Shown here piece by piece: positions 1 to 13,500 of a stretch of DNA of 64,000 nt (its first letter is position 1; every line of letters begins with the position of its first letter). The stretch lies in assembly GCA_009617715.1 (NCBI GenBank), contig VTFK01000085.1, forward strand, positions 806,001-870,000, written 5' to 3'. Both the position numbers and the translations under genes were made by a program. The notes under the pieces were generated by a model. The model did no database searches and was not told the DNA's origin. It worked only from the letters and a program-made list of their open reading frames with translations. The DNA comes from Plectrocnemia conspersa. Lineage: Eukaryota > Arthropoda > Insecta > Trichoptera > Polycentropodidae.

Positions 1-2100
1 GCTTCGCACGATTTTACGCTTTTACGTGACGCTCGTCTGTTCTATGTATAAAAAACTTTCGTCACACGGTTTGGCTATTAAATTCGCATAAAAATGCCAA
101 CACCGTATAGCTTGGATGGGATGTTGATTTATATATTTTGTCCGTTTCGAAATTATGATAGGAAATTCGTGACTGAACGGCTGCACTATCGCCTGAATAC
201 AAAATATCGTCGTGACGATTGATCCATGAGTCCAAGAATGACCAGCCATGCCAATTATCGAGTGTCAATAATGTGTGCCTAGTTCGGCCCTGAATGCCAA
301 GAGGATCTACTAGAATATTTTCATTGTGTTAATTATAGTTATTACATCCGCGAGTCCATCTTTGACCGTCGTCAATTGTGGGAAAATAATTTTGCGGAAG
401 CGCTTTTCCTGTTTGCGCAGTAGTAGTCTCTCAATGGACTGAAAGATGTAGGTATCCAAAAAAAAGAATGATATTCAGAAGAAAAAAAACTCGTCATTCA
501 TATTTTGCGGTGTTGTTTAAAAAGGATGACCCAATTTCTTTGTGAGCGACAGAATTTCCATTCATTGGTGATGTTTTTTTGCTTCTTGTGTTTCGAAATT
601 GATTGAGGCATTGTATTGTAATTTTTATCGTAAAATAAATGATGACATTAACGAATTCGATTGAATTCGCATTTTTTGCGTAGATATTAATTGAGCATTG
701 AGCCACCTTTTCCGCAAAATTGCAAAATAGCATATGCACATAAGAGACGGTCGACGAGCGTTGTTCGGATATAATGATTACCATAAAAAAGGTACACGGG
801 TTACCTTTAAATGATTAATTATAATAAAAAATGAAAAAATGTATGTTATTAAAAGGTGTACTAAAAATTAGTATGGTTCACACTTGAGTTATATAAAAAA
901 AAATACATTGGAAAATTAAATAGAAAATGAGAAGTGTAATGAAATCTTTAACCCTCCTATGTCTTTTTTAGCAGTATTATAATTTGTATATTGATATAGT
1001 TGTAGTAAATGATTAGAGACATCTGTGTTGCGAATTTGTAATTATTATTACTATATTATATTTATTTAAATTATTAATATTTTTGTTATAAGGCCTTATG
1101 GCATAATTTTATAATATACTAATAAGTTGAATAGATAACAATAGAATACGACTAGTTAATCAGCAGGATTACTATAGAAGGGCCTATTTATATTTATTCT
1201 TAATCTTTTATTATAACGATAATATTATAATATAATGGTAATTTTCAATAATATACAATAATATGTAATATACAATATACATTATATTGATAAAATTAAT
1301 ACTACATACAGTCCGTCCATGATATGAACGCTCATCGTCACAGTATTGGTGAGAAAATATAATAGGGTGACCATGTGAAATTCCAAGTGCAAGCAATTTT
1401 TACTTTTTTAATTTAATTTTTTGAGGAAAGTGTAAAATATAACTTTCTTACTTATTTTGTTTATTTATATACATATTTAATTCAAAAACATGATATAAGA
1501 TATGGAATCACTCTCCAGTTTGGATATCTGTTTAATATAATAATTTTTAAGATACCAATACAATACAGGAATTGTTTTATTGATTATAAAATTACACAAC
1601 ATGACAATAATTTATAATAAAAATATAACACATTATAATTTTTAATTCAATTTCTAACATATGGTCACTTTACCCTTAAAACAGCCCTGATTTAGTATTG
1701 GTAACGTTCTTCTATCGGTGTAAACAAATTCGCGGAAAACTGTGTATGTATGCATGCATGCGTAAACGCACCCTTATTTCCAACACAACGATGATGAGCG
1801 CTAACATCTTGGATGGACTATACATATGTATATATCTTCTACAAATTTTCTAAATTTATTTGTATAATAATCAATTAACTAGAATAGACACAATATTAAA
1901 GAATTTCGAACTCTCCTGACCTTATTGTTAAGGGTGTGTATTTTTGTTTTAAGACAAAGGTTGTTGTTATTTTTTTGAATGCAACAATTGAGAATATAGT
2001 TTGTATATGTTAGTTAAATGTTTTCCATGGGTGTCTATATAACCTACTATAGCTACAAAACAAAAAATGTTTTTTTATTACATGCATTTTATTTACAAAA
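1..2100. other. AT-rich DNA without supported gene
   Basis: The first 800 bp are less AT-rich and hold three minus-strand frames (62-268, 22-249, 494-784) whose translations look protein-like in part (for example WHGWSFLDSWINRHDDI) but match no family I know. They might be a decayed coding region continuing to the left of the window. From 800 to 2100 it is plain AT-rich sequence. Confidence 0.3.
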
Positions 2101-2144
2101 ACTCTGTTAAAATAGCAAAACAATTTAATTTAAAAACATAACAT

Positions 2145-2480
2145 TTAATACTATATGGCACAACATATGCACCACGGCCTGGACAATGGTATAGCATGTG
2201 TGCCATGTTTTCGCCAACAATTACTGTCCGGTGACACAATCCTTGTGTCACGTTTTTGTGAAGCATTATTAATACATGGCACAATCTATTTACTATTTTT
2301 TATATTATGCCTGCAGTACACTCTCTGGGAGTTGTCCGAACCGAAGTTACAACTGAAGTCGGCCGAGACCTACGACTTCGAGTAAGCGACCACACTACCG
2401 CAAATTTCATATGCCGTCCGGACGGCGGCTTCTGTCACGTACATCTGGCATACTTGCACGCGATCAATAAAAGGTGCCAA
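2145..2480. other. GC-richer patch, no gene supported
   Basis: Mixed-composition DNA with gtgacacaatccttgtgtcac, a short inverted repeat near 2230-2250, and a CpG-rich part at 2330-2460 (gtccggacggcggc). Open frames are short. Part of its wording recurs in the island at 42270-42640. Confidence 0.3.
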
Positions 2481-2789
2481 ATAATCGCAATTTATAAATT
2501 GTCATATTATTAAAATTACGCTACTGATAATTATAAAAGTTTGTGTGGGCACTCACCAATACAATATCAGTGAAAACGTTTCGGTCGTAAATATTCAATT
2601 TACGCAAAATCTTTGTCGGCTTTTGCAAAATGCCATAAGGCATAAAAATGATACTTCAGAATACGAACACCACATCTGTGACTATCCTAGAATTTGTCGC
2701 CATTGATTTTAAATAAGGATATTCGAAACGATTTTTTTTAACAAAATCAAGTACTACTAATTATTCTTTAATTATTCAATTTTATATAA

Positions 2790-2922
2790 AAAAAATATAA
2801 TAACGATATCTGTTAGAAGAATATACTATCAAAAATATAATTAATCCTTTTTGGTGCCTTAAAATATTCAAAGATGTCAGTAAGAGTCTGTTGAAGTCAC
2901 CGAAAAGCATGTGATATTATAT
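2790..2922. repeat. Dispersed repeat, pair with 42130-42260
   Basis: About 130 bp in the same orientation at both sites share taacgatatctg, aatatactatcaaaaatata, attaatcc, cctaaaatatt-like and gtaagagtctgttgaagtc blocks, then gcatgtg and tattat. The pair probably marks an unidentified transposon family. Confidence 0.7.
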
Positions 2923-3834
2923 CATGAAAAATAAATCACAGCAAAACTATGATATGGCATAAAAAATAATTAAATAAAAATATTATTTATATCATTACAA
3001 TAATCAAAAATTTAGTTTTGGAACACAAATTTTAAAAGATTTTTACAAAAAGAAACTTTTTATTTTAAATACACAATCTTGATCCCAAAAACTCGACATG
3101 GAAAAAAATATATATTTTCTACAATAAAATTTAATAATAGTTTTTGTAGGGAAAAAATAATGCTATTTTAATTATGTGTTTGTGAAATGGTGTATAAAAA
3201 TTAAAAGCTCTACTGTGTACTTTTATCTATTAAAACTTAATTAAATCTACTGCAATTTGATGATGATAAAATTCATAAATAAAAGATAAGTCAGCCAAAG
3301 AATACAAATTTCTATTTTTATATAAAATAAATATTTCTAAGTTATCGTGAAAAAATAATTGAGTAATATGTGTTAGGTTTGGTGCATATCCTTATCAGTA
3401 GGTTTGAGAACAAATTATATTAAATATGTACATATTTAGATTTAAAAAAAATTAACATTTCAAGGATACCTAATGAGATATACTATAAACAAGTAACGAA
3501 CTTAGAACGGTCAAGATGTACAGGATTCCATATTTTAAGTATCGAGCCTTGAATTATTAATTCTGAAAATCATCTCACCACATAGAAAACATATTATTCT
3601 ACAGTATGATTCAGATTTTAAAATAATAATTATAAATAATTATTAATTTTCAATGCCACTATTATTTAATTATTATTTAAAATCTAATTTATGCATTTAA
3701 TATAACTTATAAATAAACTTTTAGAATTTGCATCGACACATATTACGTGGAATTTTCTAAATGATTTGATTTGATTTATTTGGTGGTACATAATAAAATA
3801 ATGGCTTAAGTCTCCCCTTAATCAATGCTAATAT

Positions 3835-3853
3835 TTATATATATATATATATT
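3835..3853. repeat. (TA)n microsatellite
   Basis: An uninterrupted run of about nine TA units in AT-rich DNA. Confidence 0.9.
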
Positions 3854-4227
3854 AGCTTCAGCCTTAGAAAAAAACACTATGTACAACTCCCACGTGTTTT
3901 TAAAAGGTCAATGTTATGATTCATACATATCCTAAGGGGATGCAAAATAAATATTTATGAGAAGAAAAGACATTAATTGTTGCTCTTCAATGAGTAGGAT
4001 GTCTCTAAAAAGGCTTACAATAATAAAGCAGCTAATTAATGGTATTATCGTGTAATTATGTCGAAGCGTTTTCTTTTTTACTGTAGTGTAAAGCTCCATA
4101 ATTGGTAACTTTTAGTAGCAGTACCAAAGCGGTTATATTTTATCCTTATATATTTTAATTAAATTAACAGGAAGCTTTTAAAATATTTATCTGAATAAAA
4201 TCCATTTAAATTATTATTTTATATATA

Positions 4228-4541
4228 CAGTCGAACTTCGCTTAACGAGCATAATCAGTCTACAATCTTACTCGTAACGCTAAACACTCGGTGAGCAAAA
4301 CATTTTTTCCATATGAATTAATATAAAATACGATAGTACCTACCAGAAGGTATTTTTGACAGCTAGTAAACCGTGACTGCTAAATATCTTCGCTCACAGA
4401 ACTTATTACAATCCGGAATTCTCTTCGTTACTCGTTATGCGAAACAGCGCTCGTTAAGCGAGTCATTTTTTTTACAATCTGTATAACTCGTTTTGCGAAT
4501 TTCTCGTTATGGTAGGTGCTCGTTAAGCAAAGGTTCCACTG
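4228..4541. mobile_element. Tigger/pogo-type MITE, 314 bp
   Basis: Both ends carry the typical Tigger inverted repeat: CAGTCGAACTTCGCTTAACG at the left and, read in reverse, CAGTGGAACCTTTGCTTAAC at the right. Inner parts again match as inverted arms (ctcgtaacgctaaac, cgttatgcgaaac). TA dinucleotides flank the element at 4226-4227 and 4542-4543, as expected for Tc1/mariner/pogo insertion. It has no coding capacity, so it is a non-autonomous copy. Confidence 0.8.
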
Positions 4542-4544
4542 TAT

Positions 4545-7500
4545 ATGAACTACTTAGTTGATCATCCTGTATATGTTATTATATGTATGTACCTTAACTG
4601 AGCTTTCATATTATATTGAGCAACTCCATTGCGTAACAGTATAATAGAAAATTTAAAACTGTCATTGTTACACAACTAACGCACATAATTCCAAAATTTT
4701 CGACTCGCAAGATAATAGAATAGACCACAATAAGCCATATATTAAAGTACTTGACACGGTCATCGCATTATGTATGTCGTATACGTGGGTGGTGTCATAA
4801 TGCTCGTACATCCTAGAATAGTTGTTTATATTCGTATTTCAGTGACCTGGCCGTGTTGGCATTAAAGGTGACGACCCTTAATAAAGATCACCAATACCAT
4901 ATAAACGCTTATGCATAATTAAATATTCATAAAACATGAGACACCCACATGAAAAACTGTGTGGCATCATTGAACGTCCATGGGTAACCCAGATTGTAAT
5001 ATCCATGTTTTTTTTGCATATGCTTAGAAATGATTTCATTCTGTAATAATTAAAGACCCACGTTATAGATTAAATATATTTTATTGGGTTTGTGCAAATT
5101 AAAATTCAGATTTTTCTTTCATTAAGGAAAGTCCATTAGTATATAATAGAAGAAGGCCAACTAGTAAGCTAGCCTTATGATTGTGCTATGACACAATCAA
5201 GCAATAAATATATTATAAATAAAAACAATCAATATTGTTTACACACAACCATTTACCTATTTTGTACAGCTATGTATGCAATCGCATGTTTATAATCATT
5301 GTAAAATCCAAGAAACTGCACATATGTATATTGCGAGTCGTCACTCGAATTTGATTTTTTTTACTGCAATAATGGTTTTAATTTATTTTGCTGTAACCAA
5401 GCTTCTTCAGTTAAATAACTGAATCACAACCAACTTAATCATAACCATTGTCACGAGATCGTCGTGAAAGATAGTATCCCCAAATATCAATAGATAAAAA
5501 ATACGTTTTATTAGCATTTACACGGTTTGTTTTGTATTTATTCGTTGATCGACATTAACCTCAATCTTTATACATATTACATTTTCACGCTTAAAACGTA
5601 CCTAGTTTAGTCAAATCTATCGTGTATGTGCATTAAATCGGAAGCAATGATGATATTATAAAAGGAAAAACTCACTTTTCGGCCTCGGAGCCCTTCGACG
5701 TGAATTCAAAATTTGAAGATTTCATTGCGAAGATTGTTTATCTAGTTTAATCAATATATAATCCTTACATATATTATGTATATATTTCATTTTCATAGTT
5801 ATAACATACCTAGTTAATATGCAATCCGAATATTTATATTTAGTTAAAATCGAGCAACGCACATGACAAATTAATGAAAATTATTGTCGCGTAGCAAAAT
5901 TTTGTTTATAAATAATAATTATTTAAAACTGTTGTCACGTTGATGTCGTCCATCTTGTTTTATATTTGAATGCTTATCTTTCATTGGTCGACAACAAAAG
6001 AATACATTTGCGGCGGCTCGAAAATCATCGTTCAAACTCAATTTTTATTTTTATTATTATAATTAAATATATTTCCTTTGTTTACGTGTATTATTATGTA
6101 CACCGCTCATACAGCAATACGATTTACAGAGTAGAAAATTGAGCATAGAATGTTTCATTTTAAGAAGCGAAAGCGGCTTAGAACAATTATATATATAGGT
6201 AATATATAATAGAACATTTAAAACTTGTATTTATGTATATTTTTAAATAGTAAAATATGACCTTGAATGTACATTGAAGTAAAAAGTATTGAAAGACAAT
6301 ATTATTATTAACTATCAAGATTAAAAATTGTGAAGATTAATAATAAAATAATTTTTTTGTATCTTTATATAGTTCATGGTTACTTGGAAATCAAATAATT
6401 CATAATTATAATACCAATAAATAAAATAGTTTTATAGTAATATATAATATCAGTTATTTGAGCTATTTTGAATTTTATATCGGGTAAAATTAAATAGTTA
6501 GAATTTAAATCAAATATCGGTCAGAATTTTATTAACAGCGTTTTTTATATATTATTTTAATGTGTTTTTATTTCGACTTTTTTTGCTTATAATTGGTGCT
6601 ATATTTACATATATATTTAGTTGTTTATTAAATTGTACTTTATCAAAATCAAGCAACCATTCAAATGATTTTGTTATTTTTCAGTTATTATTATTATTGT
6701 TATTTTTGACTCGTAAGACGGATGATACAACAAACTGCTGTAACAGCGTATAAATCGATCGTTTTTAATGGTTTTATCAAAAAGGAAACGCTGTGAGCGT
6801 TAGTAGAAGCATGTGTTTGTGTAGTGTATAGTGAGTGTGAATGGTTGTCAAGAGGGGGCGGAAATTGGTGGTCTGTGGAGAGGATGTGCATAGCTTTTTG
6901 TGTGGCGTTTGTGGGTATATCCGGGATGTGAACCCAGCACCGGGATATTGTGAACCATTGTTCGTTAACGTGGCCGACAGTTCGGCCAAAAAAAGTCTCC
7001 GTGTCTTTTGAAAACTGTGGGAAATCGTGACTCGGACGTGGAAGAAATCTTACAGGGCCATACAAAGGAATTGAGTTTCGTTTAGGAACGGATACTGCTT
7101 GATTAACCTCTGTTTAATGCAGGAAACTCTAAGATTATATATGTATATAAAACAATAACGCATATGAATTTTTAAGAATAGTATATTATATGTTTCGAAT
7201 CTAATGTTGATATGAATTGATTAAGAATAATTATATCATCACTCCAATTTTGTATTATACTTATAATACTAGTTTTCAAGTATAACTTGTTCTACATATT
7301 ATATTATTAAATGTACATGTCCAGAGCATAATATTCTATTAATTTTATACAGCTTAAAAAATATATAGTTTATGATATTAATTGACACAATAAAGACTGA
7401 ACTATGCATATTTTTGTTAGGGTAAATTATATACATATATAAAAATCATAACCTATGTAATAATACATCATTCTTATATTTAGTAGTAATTGCATATATT

Positions 7501-7595
7501 GCAGCGCCGGCGCATATAGTAGGGGCGTGTATATGAGTTCGCAACGCTAAACGAGATATTTTACCGCTTGCCCTTTATTCAAACTCGTTATTTAT
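4545..7595. other. AT-rich intergenic or intronic DNA
   Basis: No gene or recognisable transposon. A less AT-rich patch at 6780-7070 carries a 121-codon minus-strand frame (6700-7065) with no known domain. Confidence 0.4.
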
Positions 7596-7598
7596 ATA

Positions 7599-8662
7599 CA
7601 GTGGAAACTCTAATTGCGAGTAATTTGGTTTACGAGTATTTTGAAATACAAGCATTTTTAAAACCAATGTTGAATTGATACAAGAGCGATGTCTTATAAT
7701 ACGAGGGGTAAGTATTGCATCACTTTCTCCCCAACTGAGCCGATGATTCTTTTCGACAATCGAAGATTCTTCTTGCAGTAAAAACAAACCGCTTAGAAAA
7801 TAATTAGCCACTCAAAATATTATTGGTTATAGACCATGCTGCAGCTTAACCTCCAGACCTTGAGGACAACTTACTGAAGGAATTCTGTTTCATTAAGATC
7901 AAGTTTCTTCCATTACGCCAGCCAATGTATCAGCAGGTCAATTTGAACTTTAAAACGCTGCACACCAAATCACTATTTCAACGATGCTTCGAAGTGACCG
8001 AAGGACTTTTGGAAAAATCATTTCCACATCTAGAGCTGCCTCAAGAAAATTGGTAAAGCATGGGGTGGAGTTACCAAGAGAACCCTCAATTCTGTTTGAA
8101 GAAAACAGTGCCTAATTGCTTTGACAGTTTGCTTATAAATCGAGCCGTCAATTACCTATGAAATCTTGTTTTTGGGGAAAAACATGTGACTGGAAGGTGA
8201 ATGAGGACGATGTAAAAGAGTTGGTGGATAAATATGGACCATAGAAATATTAATGGATCTGCATCGCGAGGCTACAGAGGAGATATATGTATATGAGGAG
8301 AAGTAGAAAGAGGCTGAAAACCCCTTTACTTCATTTGTAAAATGTGAGAAACAGTGCAAAATTTTGTAAAGCTGTAGCGGTGCGAGCCAAATCCTTAAAA
8401 AGATTTTCAGTTCAAGTTCCATAAAAATAAAAATGCTGCATTGAGCTATCAGTGATAGACATCTGTAATTCCAATATGAATAATGAATAAATTCAATTAC
8501 TTGATAATAAATTAAATAATAAAAAATATATGTGCATTTTGTATTAATTATGTTTATATGAATATTTTTGGGTTTTGGAATCTACTATTTCTTATGGGGA
8601 AATTCGCTTTAATATATTAGTGTTATGAAATACAAGCACGTTTCCAGAACGAGATTCCACTG
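7599..8662. mobile_element. Tigger/pogo DNA transposon, internally deleted
   Basis: The left end reads CAGTGGAAACTCTAATTGCG after a TA. The right end, read in reverse, is CAGTGGAATCTCGTTCTGG, followed inward by a further inverted match (gaaatacaagca near both ends). At 1064 bp it is much shorter than a full Tigger. It contains the transposase relic at 7890-8115. The right flank is CA rather than TA, which suggests mutation of the target duplication. Confidence 0.75.
7890..8115 (+). pseudogene. Tigger transposase (DDE) C-terminal relic
   Basis: Plus-strand translation gives IKFLPLRQPMYQQV, then NFKTLHTKSLFQRCFEVTEG, which matches the conserved FLPPNTT..QPMDQ region and following helix of Tigger/JRK-type transposases. 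A stop and frame change follow, after which GKAWGGVTKRTLNSV continues the family pattern in another frame. The N-terminal CENP-B-like DNA-binding domain is gone. It is a dead copy. Confidence 0.7.
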
Positions 8663-8664
8663 CA

Positions 8665-10305
8665 TTTACTTTATATTATATAATATATTTACAATAATAA
8701 TTCTCAGAAAATAATAATTATCGTTAGGATGGTAGTATATCGTGTTTTCCTAGAATAAAAGCACTCATGTTCATTCATAAAAATCAATGAAAAAAGAATA
8801 CAATATATTAAGTACAGTGAGTAGTATTATTACAAACGCTAATATTACATTCCGTTGCAAAATTCCACCAAAATCAATAAGTGCTCTTCCGCGATTAGAT
8901 AATTCACGAGTTCATTGGCGTTTCTAAATAAAATTACACATATTTCAGGAACTCGAAAGAATTTCTAGATATAGTTTCGACGATAGTTAAAAACCGCTGA
9001 TATCATTATTATCATAATCTACTAGCTTCCCGGAAATTAATCGCTTTATCACATCCGGTAAAATGTGTACGTTTATACGTAACAAAATATGTATATATTT
9101 TAAAATTATGTTATTGTTTTTTTTATTATATTACTACATTGTATAAATGAGAAGATTGGCGGAAGAGGAAATCTGCAAGTTTAAAAGGTTAAATATTTGC
9201 TGAGGAAGTGATAAGGCTATTTACAATCGAATCATACACCTCGTTCCCAAAAAATACCATGTGTAAATTTCATCAAGGGTTGTTGATTATATCCGTTTAT
9301 ATTAAATATTATATTTTTGATAACGATACATAATAGTTCATTGTAAATATTATAACGTATTATATTATATTATATAATATGATAAAGAAGAGAGAAAAAA
9401 ATGGTGTTTGGTATATGCATGGTTTAATTCATAAATGGTTTTGGGAACAATGTGTTGTTTTTTTCTCGGAATTACCATTCGAAGAGTTTACCTGAACTGG
9501 AACTAATTCTGCTCGCATACCTGTCGGGGTTTTGAATGACTTCATCGTTGGGTGTTTTTTGCTCTAAGGAGTAACTATTAATGAATAAGCGCTATTTATG
9601 AAATAATTAAACATATATATATATATATATTTGTATATGGATGATTAATGGTACAAAAGTATTATATTTATTTGATAATAAAAATAAAATTTTAAAACAA
9701 TTATAAAACTACAATTTTAAAAACAATTTTAATATAATTAATGATGATGGTTCTATAAATCAAAATCTAATAAGTTTGTCCAGGTCTAAAGAAAAACTAA
9801 AATCTGACTAGCACTATAGTCAAGTGATACTTTTTAAAAAGCAAATTTCAAAATACATATTATATTTTAACTACTGCTATTACTTTTTAAAATTAATTTG
9901 TGTATATATTTTTTTCTATTCTATTACTTTTTAAAGATAAAGATTTTGAAACCGAGTTCTTAAATAGATATTATATTTTTTTTTTATTAGTTTGTAACAT
10001 TTTTTAATTAATTATGTATTTATATTTTTTTATTGATTTTTAAAGATATTATATATTGCACTTTTTTAAAAGATTTTTTTTTAATACATATTGTATTTTT
10101 TGTTATTGGATCTTAAATGTTTTAATTTTTTAAAAATATTGTCTTATTTGCTTTTTTTAAATTAAATGTCTAAAAGCATTTTGTATTTTTTGTTATAATT
10201 TTTTATATAAATACATTTTATTTTTTATAAAATAATTTTTTCTTTATTATAAATACCTTATTAAAGTTTGAAAACAATAAAAATGTTTTAAAATAATAAT
10301 ATATA
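8665..10305. other. Very AT-rich DNA
   Basis: Poly-A/T-rich, especially 9640-10300 with many tttttaaa and attatatttt words, and one (AT)n. Nothing coding seen. Confidence 0.5.
9612..9630. repeat. (AT)n microsatellite
   Basis: About nine AT units in an AT-rich context. Confidence 0.9.
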
Positions 10306-10306
10306 A

Positions 10307-10503
10307 TGGGGTGGCGAAAAGGCTGAATCGGGGTCTGTCGCTGACTGTTACCTGTAAGACCTAGCTTCGAATCCCATATGGACACTGGGATTTTTTAATC
10401 TCTATCGTATCTGAGAGAACAAAATTAGTGAATATTATAATTAAAATATAATTATAATTGCGATTAATCATTATAGATTATGTTTTCCTAGATTTTCTTA
10501 ATG
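10307..10503 (+). mobile_element. tRNA-derived SINE, copy 1
   Basis: A tRNA-like head holds a box A-like tggcgaaaagg at 10312 and a box B-like agcttcgaatcc at 10363-10374. It is followed by a body (gagagaacaaaattagtgaa, then gattatgttttcctagattt) that matches the reverse complement of 20513-20640. Shared head and body at two sites in opposite orientation show a dispersed SINE, not a tRNA gene. The cloverleaf is not complete. Confidence 0.7.
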
Positions 10504-10504
10504 T

Positions 10505-13500
10505 CAATGATAAATATGTGATATTAGCAAAATCAGTATATTAACAAGCAAATATATATGTACGTTTATTTATTTAAGGTTACTTCAATGCCTCACGAAG
10601 GTCAAAAAACAATACATCATATTATTACTAAACATAAAAAAATATAAAAATAATAAATTGTACGTAAGAATAAAAAAAAATATTACAATTAATTGATACG
10701 AACCGGACCAGCTCCTCGTAGCTAACAATACATATAATATATCAATGTCTAATCCAGCGTGTTATTGGCGAGTCGGCTAATACAGACGTCCTGGCTCGAA
10801 CAAGCATCTCACAAGATTTTCGAAGATGTTCTAGAACCTAAAACTGTATTTTTTTGGGAATAGTTTGATTGTCGACCTGACCCTTCCGTTGGTAAAATAA
10901 ATGCTTAGCCACATATCTACAAACTGCGGATCGTATCAAACCCTAAAAGGAAGGCACTGCTTCTAAAAAGTTACTAGGATATAGATACGGATATGTTTCA
11001 TATAACTTTTTGTAGAGATATTTGAGGATTTTTTAGTATCTCTTGCCAGGATTCAATGAATAAGTGCAATATATTGTTAGAGCATGGAAAATGCTTGAAA
11101 TGAATGTTGTTTATAAATAAATCACAATCGTGTTCCTTTTGAATGACTAATCTTATTTGATCAAGACGTAACACATAAAAATTCATTTCTTCGTGTCTTC
11201 GCAACGTCTCAACGACCAAATGTTTTCAATCCCACGTGTCGTTTGGGATCGCCTTGTTTGGTGCACAACCGGAAGTTGGAAGAAGGAAGTGGGCGGGGTT
11301 GGTTAGGTTCTTCGCCCACACACACACTCACACACTCGACACACATACACACATCAACTGCCTACTTGCACCGCATTCCAATACACAAACACACCCGCCT
11401 CGTCGGTGATAAGCAATCTTTTTTTATGAATGAACATATTTCGAATGAACGAGACACGCTTTCTTCACTACTATAGAACACCGACGGCCAATTGCACTCC
11501 GACTTACGACCTTGGCAAAAATTCACAACCACACAACGGGTTCTCAAAATGTATATTTCAAATTTAATTCTAAGAACAATTTCAATGCAATAATTGATAT
11601 GATGATCTGCAAACGAATGAAACAAAGTTTATACTTTTAACCGTAACTGATAAGTTTAATTTTATTTATATACAAATAAAATCTATGTCAAGGACTTCAC
11701 AATAAGCGTGTGGCCCAGAAAGTGTGAACTAAAATTTTGTGGCTTTCCAGCGATTTAAAAAAGTCTCATATCTGTCCGTTGTATGTATTTATTTTATATT
11801 TATATGTCTATTTATATAGCCTTACAATAATAAAAGTACTATGTATTCGATATTGCGTAGTGGAATTTTTAACAAACAAAAAAATGTTTGTATTGGTTGT
11901 AATGGCTTATTGTAAATGTTATCTTATCTTATATGGAAAACGTATAATATTTGCAAAATGTTGAAACGGATATTATATAGTAGGTATGTTTAAGATTTGC
12001 TTTTTTATATATAAATAAATTTCGAAACACTATAACGGCGTAATATACAGGGAGACTGTTTAATTTGAAAAACGTAAAAGACGTTTAATCTTTAAAATTG
12101 TATTATTATTTATATAAGAAATTAATATTTAACAGTCAAATACTACATATCTTATATGACTATGTACAAAGTATGTATATATGTAAATTACAAACATTTA
12201 ATGCAATTTAAAACATGTCTTATGCACATTTTAAATAAATTGCAGTTCAACATTTATACTAACTCAAAATTTCACCAACATTTTGATAAATATTGTACAT
12301 TACTAGTTTTTAATTTTTGGATCTAGAAATATTATACAATCTAGTTTGGCTTTTTTTTTAAATAAATATTCTTTGCTTTAACACTTTTAACCACATAACC
12401 ACCAAAAAGAAAAGTGACATTCATTGGCTTTATTTGTAACTGGTCAATCGTTTTAATGACTATATGGCGAAAAATAACCCTCATCCTTTTCAGGGGAGGT
12501 TTTGAAACGTAGAATACAAATTTAACATTTTTTTTAAATTAAAATAAAATATATTTTAGTTACATTTCTAAACATATATTAAGGGTCGCTTAAATGCATT
12601 TTATCAACAATTTTAGTAGTAAAACATCAGTGGAGATCACTACAGTGTTAATGTCAACAACCAGTTAAAAGGAATTACGTTGCAATGTTATTTGCATTTC
12701 TCCCGCGGGCGAATTAAGCACAATTATAATTAAGGCAATTCATACATTTTCCAAACACTGTAAAATTTACAATTATATTCTCATCGGTTGCGAGAATTTT
12801 ACTGTCATGCGTTTATATTTTTTTGAATACAAAGTTTAAGAATTATAAATATTATTATGTGTTTTAAATCATGAACAAGTTGTGCAATTAGTATAAATAA
12901 ATATATACGTGTTGTTTTCGTAGCCTTTTCTGCGTCACGTAATCTTCAAGTTGTCTCCGAAGATAGAGTTGAACTCTTGGGGTTTGGACTTCATAGATGC
13001 ACCTGGTCTGACGCGAAGTGGAAAGCAGCTGCTTCTTCGGACTTCCTATGGTTGTCTTAGTCGATACTAGGCGTAGCTCCGTGTGTGAAATTAAAATTAT
13101 GATAAGTGTAAGTTCCATATAAATAAAAGATAATTGTGGAAGTGTTTTCGGGGTTAAAGTGTTGTGAATACGCCGTGTACTTGAATACTCTTTTGAAGTT
13201 AAATAAGACGCTAAAATATACTATGTTATTATCTGATACTTACTCTTTAAGAATGCGCTTTGCGTAATTGTTATAATATAAACAGCCTGAGATTTAGTAA
13301 TGTATTAATTTGAACACTTTTAATGTTCTCGTGAATTTTTCGAGAAAAATACAAAATTGTAATTTTTGAATTGAAATAAATTCCTAAAAATAAAAAATTA
13401 AATTGATTTGAAAATTTTAAAATGATTTACAATTGCTGCAATTTTGAAAAAAAAATAGTGTTTGTGAATCAGTTAAATTCACAGCTGCTTTCAGAGCAGG

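Noticed and set aside
1361..1676. MITE bounded by agggtgaccat and its complement
   Set aside because: The inverted match is short and imperfect and no target duplication was found.
6700..7065. 121-codon open frame on the minus strand
   Set aside because: Runs of His/Thr/Ser come from a gtgtgt-rich plus strand; there is no recognisable domain.
3835..9630. Tandem AT runs as an origin or scaffold-attachment region
   Set aside because: Simple AT microsatellites are expected in this composition; nothing points to a function.
10307..10390. A tRNA gene suggested by box A and box B-like motifs
   Set aside because: The cloverleaf is incomplete and the sequence continues into a body shared with 20513-20698, so it is a SINE head.
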